Shown here: one piece after another, positions 16,070 through 18,420 of the stretch
Numbering within the stretch: position 1 is the stretch's first letter
Layout: every line of letters begins with the position of its first letter
Source: an uncultured Collinsella sp.
GTDB taxonomy: Bacteria; Actinomycetota; Coriobacteriia; Coriobacteriales; Coriobacteriaceae
DNA length: 18,420 nucleotides
Direction: 5' to 3'
Assembly: GCA_900546105.1 (NCBI GenBank)
Contig: URBP01000040.1
Span: forward strand, 1 to 18,420
Program-made: the position numbers and the translations under genes
Notes under the pieces: model-generated
What the model was told of the DNA's origin: nothing
Databases searched by the model: none
What the model saw: only the letters and a program-made list of their open reading frames with translations

Positions 16070-16139
16070 CCGTTTTGGCGTCATCCGTGAAGTTGATATT
16101 GAGTACGACCTGGTCATCAAAGACGTAGACCGAGTTGAC
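16026..16139 (-). pseudogene. Possible serine-recombinase C-terminal remnant
   Basis: Minus-strand translation gives NSVYVFDDQVVLNINF followed by TDDAKTVTREEV, which resembles the closing beta segment of large serine recombinases (typical form NSVyvfDDkivl.fNf...). No resolvase or recombinase domain precedes it: upstream in this frame is unrelated sequence and then antisense IS3 sequence. It overlaps the 3' end of the DUF523 gene. The assignment is by motif resemblance only. Confidence 0.4.
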
Positions 16140-16242
16140 AGGCGCCGTACCCAGGCAGCCCCTCCCGCAGCCCTCGCGCAGGAACGCGCACACGGCCTTC
16201 CCGTCTCTTGCGCCTCTCCCGGAACTGTCCACATCAGTGTAG

Positions 16243-16473
16243 CCAATCCAGTCCGCCAAGGGCTGCAGCTCGGATAACGCGGCGATGGAGGGCTTCTTCG
16301 GCCTGCTCAAGAAGGAGTTCTGGCACGGCAGGAACTGGTCGGACTGGACCCCCGCCCGCTTCATCGAGGAGCTCGGGGGCTGGATCGGTCGATACAATAC
16401 GGAGAGGCGCAGCGATGCGCTCGGTGGCCGCACGCCGGCCAAGTTCCGCTCCGCGCTGGGAAGGGCCGCGTAA
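16243..16473 (+). pseudogene. IS3-family transposase (OrfB) C-terminal fragment
   Basis: After an in-frame stop at 16240-16242 the frame reads ...SAKGCSSDNAAMEGFF then GLLKKEFWHGRNW and ends RYNTERRSDALGGRTPAKFR. This is the end of the DDE integrase core of IS3-type transposases; the Glu in NAAMEGFF is the third catalytic acid. The first two Asp residues, OrfA and the left end are all absent, so it cannot transpose by itself. The high GC matches the host side rather than the AT-rich segment that follows. Confidence 0.85.
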
Positions 16474-16501
16474 CGGTCCAAGAAATCGTCCGCAGTCCCC
16501 A
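16474..16501 (+). repeat. Right terminal inverted repeat of the IS3 remnant
   Basis: Directly after the transposase stop comes GGTCCAAGAAATCGTCCGCA followed by GTCCCCA. This reads outward like an IS3-family right end (GTCCAAG...CGTCCGCA..., ending in CA). The matching left end is not in the window. Between here and 16598 I see only a 7-bp stem hairpin (16529-16548, GGGGC/GCCCC core) without a T run and no gene. Confidence 0.6.
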
Positions 16502-16598
16502 TTCTTGCCCCTTTGGGACAGCTTCTTGTTGGGGCGTGCCTGCCCCAAACCCTGCTAGGAACGAGTACAGCAAACTGGAATTTGTATGGCTCAACTCC

Positions 16599-17216
16599 TT
16601 ATCGACCGGCCATAGCTCGTTTATAAAGTAGCCCCCCTTTTATAAGTAACAACAGAAAAGCCACTACTACTGCATATGCTTCTCTCGCAATCGACAAAAA
16701 CAAAACAGTAATAATACTAAGCCCAACAGATAAAAAAGTAATCGCCTTTTTTCCCTTTTCAAATTTGAAATTGACCATTAAAATCTTCACAATTCCAACA
16801 ATCGTTAATGCGATAAAAAGACCCCAATATGTCGTACAAACCCAAATTTCTTCATCTACATACTCAATAAGATTGACCGAATAGATATATCCGCCAACCG
16901 GTTTGGGATACAATGGAAGAAAAATAAGCATCAAAGAAAGCAAATCGGCAAATCCAAATAACAAGTCACATAGACCATTGAGATTTGACTTGTTTTCTTT
17001 TTCAGAAATCAAAACCAACTGATCTCCGGATAACAGCTCATCAATGGACACAGAGAAATATCTGGATATTTCCTTTAATGAATCTATGCTTGGATACCCT
17101 CTTCCAGATTCCCATTTTGAAATTGCAGTTCTGGAGACAAATAAAGCCTCGGCCAGCTCTTCTTGTGTCAAACCTCGGCTCTTTCTTAATTCCTGAAGCT
17201 TTTCATGGAATTCCAC
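16599..17216 (-). CDS. XRE-family regulator with C-terminal membrane helices
   Basis: A 205-residue protein. Residues 3-64 form an XRE-type DNA-binding domain (LRKSRGLTQEELAEALFVSR then AISKWESGRGYPSIDSL). Residues from about 75 hold roughly four hydrophobic helices, for example LFIALTIVGIVKILMV and AYAVVVAFLLLLIKGG. Such membrane-tethered XRE proteins are common in Firmicutes and may sense envelope state; that role is inferred. The GTG at 17216 is chosen since AAGGAGG lies 8 bases upstream; the GTG at 17225 overlaps that site. It follows the PAP2 gene by 22 bp in one operon. The AT-rich composition contrasts sharply with the core genes, indicating transfer. Confidence 0.85.
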   Translation of the reverse strand: MEFHEKLQELRKSRGLTQEELAEALFVSRTAISKWESGRGYPSIDSLKEISRYFSVSIDELLSGDQLVLISEKENKSNLNGLCDLLFGFADLLSLMLIFLPLYPKPVGGYIYSVNLIEYVDEEIWVCTTYWGLFIALTIVGIVKILMVNFKFEKGKKAITFLSVGLSIITVLFLSIAREAYAVVVAFLLLLIKGGLLYKRAMAGR

Positions 17217-17238
17217 CTCCTGCACCTCCTTTTTTATT

Positions 17239-17898
17239 TCACTTTTTTATTGTTAGCATAACTACTGCCTTATAAACAGTAAATAATCCGGCACTTAACA
17301 ATACACCACCCACAATATCCGTAAACCAATGTACTCCGGAAATCAATCTGCCGATAACCATGAATGCCGAAAAAGCGATTGCCAGAATCGTAACGATTCT
17401 TTTCACTGCAATGCTTGACAGTCTACGCTGAATCTGTTCAATCAAAGTCGGCATCACACACAATACCAGTAATGTCGTTGAAGAAGGATAAGAAGCCTCC
17501 ATAACTCCATTGATTAAAATCGGTCTGTAATTGATTGGGATGATCTCAAAAATGAAGTATGCCAGTATCACTATAACATAATAAACTCCCAGGATAATGA
17601 TATCGGGATCCACTTTGAAGAGACTTCTTCTCTTTATTAACTGAACCAGTCCAATACCTGCAAAAATCAGGCATACAACTAAAGGAATCAGACCCATCCA
17701 ATCGGTAATCGTATAAATTGTCATATTAACATTTGTTAAACGATGAAACCAGCAATTGAATGTTGCAAATCCAATATTGGTTCCGTTCTGACCCAGCGGC
17801 TGCACGTCTACCATCTGGATCAAAGCTGTCCATACTGCAAACGCTACAATAAGTATTCCTCCAAATAATAAAACTTGTTTTCCACTTTTTTTCATCAT
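17239..17898 (-). CDS. PAP2-fold membrane phosphatase-like protein
   Basis: A 219-residue integral membrane protein with about six helices, related to PAP2/BcrC lipid phosphatases that act on lipid phosphates at the cell envelope. Motif 3 is intact (R184-LISGV-H190-WFT-D194, the R-x5-H-x3-D nucleophile site). Motif 1 keeps RP (125-126), but its Lys is Glu118, and motif 2 is PSST (138-141) rather than PSGH, so the usual general-acid His is missing. Activity is therefore uncertain. The ATG at 17898 has AAAGGA 6 bases upstream. It is the first gene of a minus-strand pair with the XRE regulator. Low GC points to a Firmicutes source. Confidence 0.82.
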   Translation of the reverse strand: MMKKSGKQVLLFGGILIVAFAVWTALIQMVDVQPLGQNGTNIGFATFNCWFHRLTNVNMTIYTITDWMGLIPLVVCLIFAGIGLVQLIKRRSLFKVDPDIIILGVYYVIVILAYFIFEIIPINYRPILINGVMEASYPSSTTLLVLCVMPTLIEQIQRRLSSIAVKRIVTILAIAFSAFMVIGRLISGVHWFTDIVGGVLLSAGLFTVYKAVVMLTIKK

Positions 17899-17969
17899 TC
17901 TACGTCCTTTCTATAATTGGTTTGTCTTTTCGACAGTTTCACCTTATCAAAAAACGTAAAATGACGAAA

Positions 17970-18000
17970 GAATCGCTCTTTCACATGTGTGACACGATTC
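17970..18000. repeat. Nested inverted repeat in the PAP2 leader
   Basis: GAATCG (17970-17975) mirrors CGATTC (17995-18000), enclosing TCACA-TG-TGTGA (17981-17992). It lies between the predicted promoter and the PAP2 start. It could be an mRNA hairpin or a regulator site. Confidence 0.4.
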
Positions 18001-18082
18001 GTATCATCCCCGCAAATGCGTGATTTTCTGTATATTTTCCTGAATACCTATTCCTACAAATTTCGATTTGTTGAACTAAGCC

Positions 18083-18097
18083 GAGTATATCATACTC
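18083..18097 (-). promoter_or_regulatory. Extended -10 promoter with palindrome for the PAP2-XRE operon
   Basis: On the minus strand TGATATACT (18084-18092) is an extended -10 element (TG-n-TATACT). It sits inside the palindrome GAGTAT-ATC-ATACTC (18083-18097), a plausible operator for the operon's own XRE regulator. The leader to the PAP2 start would be about 180 bases. No strong -35 is seen, as extended -10 promoters allow. Confidence 0.45.
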
Positions 18098-18141
18098 TCC
18101 AATGAAAGAACACCCCGATATAGTGAAATTTTGCCGTTTTC

Positions 18142-18157
18142 CTGCGTACGTGCGTAC
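18142..18157. repeat. Left arm of a 16-bp perfect inverted repeat
   Basis: CTGCGTACGTGCGTAC here is the exact reverse complement of 18255-18270. The arms enclose 97 bp that contain the oriT-like site and a second hairpin. Confidence 0.85.
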
Positions 18158-18173
18158 ACACTCCACAGGAATT

Positions 18174-18193
18174 CTAAGGGGCCTGCCCCTTAG
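18174..18193. repeat. Hairpin next to the oriT-like site
   Basis: CTAAGGGG pairs perfectly with CCCCTTAG around a 4-base loop (CCTG). It directly abuts the base of the oriT-like hairpin on its 5' side. There is no T run, so it is not an obvious terminator. Confidence 0.7.
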
Positions 18194-18226
18194 CACACGG
18201 ACTTTGGAACAAAGTCTAGTGTGTTA
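18193..18226 (+). other. oriT: MOBV-type origin of transfer (oriT)
   Basis: CACAC (18194-18198) pairs with GTGTG (18219-18223), and GACTTTG (18200-18206) pairs with CAAAGTC (18210-18216) around a GAA loop. The 3' side reads TAGTGTGTTA (18217-18226). This matches the pMV158 MobM nick region as I recall it: GCACAC, a hairpin with CTTTA/TAAAG arms, then TAGTGTG/TTA cut between G and T. By analogy the nick would fall between 18223 and 18224 on the + strand, so DNA to the right would be transferred first. The relaxase gene is not in the window. Confidence 0.72.
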
Positions 18227-18254
18227 CACATTGTCAGAGGTGTACAGGCTCCCG

Positions 18255-18270
18255 GTACGCACGTACGCAG
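18255..18270. repeat. Right arm of the 16-bp perfect inverted repeat
   Basis: GTACGCACGTACGCAG mirrors 18142-18157 with no mismatch. Together the arms could form a cruciform, close an RNA domain, or mark the ends of a small inserted block. Confidence 0.85.
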
Positions 18271-18302
18271 CGATTACCCCCAAACGCGCCATATAGGGGG
18301 AC

Positions 18303-18331
18303 GATCAAGTTCGCACAAAGCGACCTTGATC
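18303..18331. repeat. Stem-loop between oriT and the terminal gene
   Basis: GATCAAG (18303-18309) pairs with CTTGATC (18325-18331), then one mismatch, then TCGC pairs with GCGA around loop ACAAA. It has no T run in either direction. Its function is unknown; it may be part of the transfer region. Confidence 0.6.
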
Positions 18332-18338
18332 CCGCAAA

Positions 18339-18379
18339 ACAAAAGGCAGGATACCATCACCACGATGATACCCTGCCTT
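18339..18379 (-). terminator. Terminator of the minus-strand gene at the right edge
   Basis: AAAGGCAGG and CCTGCCTTT form a 9-bp stem, extended inward with two mismatches to a 5-base loop. On the minus strand the stem is followed by TTTTGTTTTG, which fits a rho-independent terminator 8 bases after the stop codon at 18387-18389. Confidence 0.7.
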
Positions 18380-18386
18380 TGCTCGT

Positions 18387-18420
18387 TTACCGTTCCGAGT
18401 AGTCCTTCCGCAGAACCTCC
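18387..18420 (-). CDS. 3' end of an unidentified minus-strand gene (partial)
   Basis: The minus strand reads EVLRKDYSER and then TAA at 18387-18389, directly followed by a good terminator. Only ten codons are visible and the start lies beyond the window, so the product cannot be identified. Given the oriT-like site next to it, a mobile-element gene is likely, but that is inference. Confidence 0.45.
   Translation of the reverse strand, partial: EVLRKDYSER

Noticed and set aside
16361..16594. A 77-codon minus-strand frame after the XRE gene
   Set aside because: It reads antisense through the IS3 terminal repeat and transposase fragment; the apparent ribosome site overlaps the XRE stop with no spacing to the TTG.
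17981..18196. A 71-codon minus-strand frame upstream of the PAP2 gene
   Set aside because: It overlaps the inverted repeats and the predicted promoter, lacks a ribosome site and shows no family resemblance.
18350..18365. A TATCCTGCC match to the IncP (RP4) nick site on the minus strand
   Set aside because: It lies within the arm of a hairpin that fits a terminator directly after a stop codon. The MOBV-type site at 18217-18226 is a much fuller match, so this one is probably chance.
1..18420. tRNA or rRNA genes and CRISPR arrays
   Set aside because: No cloverleaf with a T-loop GTTCGA-type core, no rRNA-like stretch and no regularly spaced repeats were seen on reading both strands.

Overview
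The window joins a high-GC bacterial core region (about 1-16070) to a clearly AT-richer segment (about 16600-18100) that carries mobile-element sequence. The core gene content and protein variants (plsX-acpP-rnc-smc-ftsY-ffh, a Bacillus-type ThyA, a Clostridia-type FolA, FtsH) together with GC-rich codons suggest an anaerobic actinobacterium of the Coriobacteriia, probably Collinsella-like. That placement is inferred from protein character and gene order, not from a database match.

Region 1 (1-8170, + strand) is a housekeeping block. It runs from lipid precursor synthesis (plsX, acpP) through RNase III (rnc) and the SMC condensin to the two SRP GTPases (ftsY, ffh). Genes from acpP to ffh are packed with 1-11 bp gaps or overlaps, and the block closes with a strong terminator. 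Terminator-like hairpins lie directly upstream of plsX and between plsX and acpP.

Region 2 (8234-10499) has a minus-strand gene fusing a DUF134 HTH domain to a NifX/NifB-type cofactor-binding domain with a Cys/His tail. It is divergent from thyA-folA, the dTMP/folate pair. The fusion gene has an internal ribosome binding site able to give a separate NifX-domain protein. Two near-identical palindromes 53 bp apart bracket its likely promoter. This is the best candidate for an undescribed regulatory unit in the core.

Region 3 (10609-16069) holds a SpoU/TrmH-type RNA methyltransferase, a MATE exporter, a convergent cobalamin adenosyltransferase, the FtsH membrane protease and a DUF523 protein.

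Region 4 (16026-16501) is a scar of two mobile-element remnants: a possible serine-recombinase C-terminus (minus) and the 3' end of an IS3-family transposase with its right terminal repeat.

Region 5 (16599-18420) is AT-rich and Firmicutes-like: a PAP2-fold membrane protein followed by an XRE-type regulator with membrane helices, in one minus-strand operon. Upstream lies a structured stretch containing a match to the MOBV (pMV158/Pre-Mob) origin of transfer, TAGTGTG/TTA next to its hairpin, enclosed by a perfect 16-bp inverted repeat. A terminator and the last codons of another minus-strand gene end the window. Region 5 is best read as the edge of an integrated mobilizable or conjugative element.
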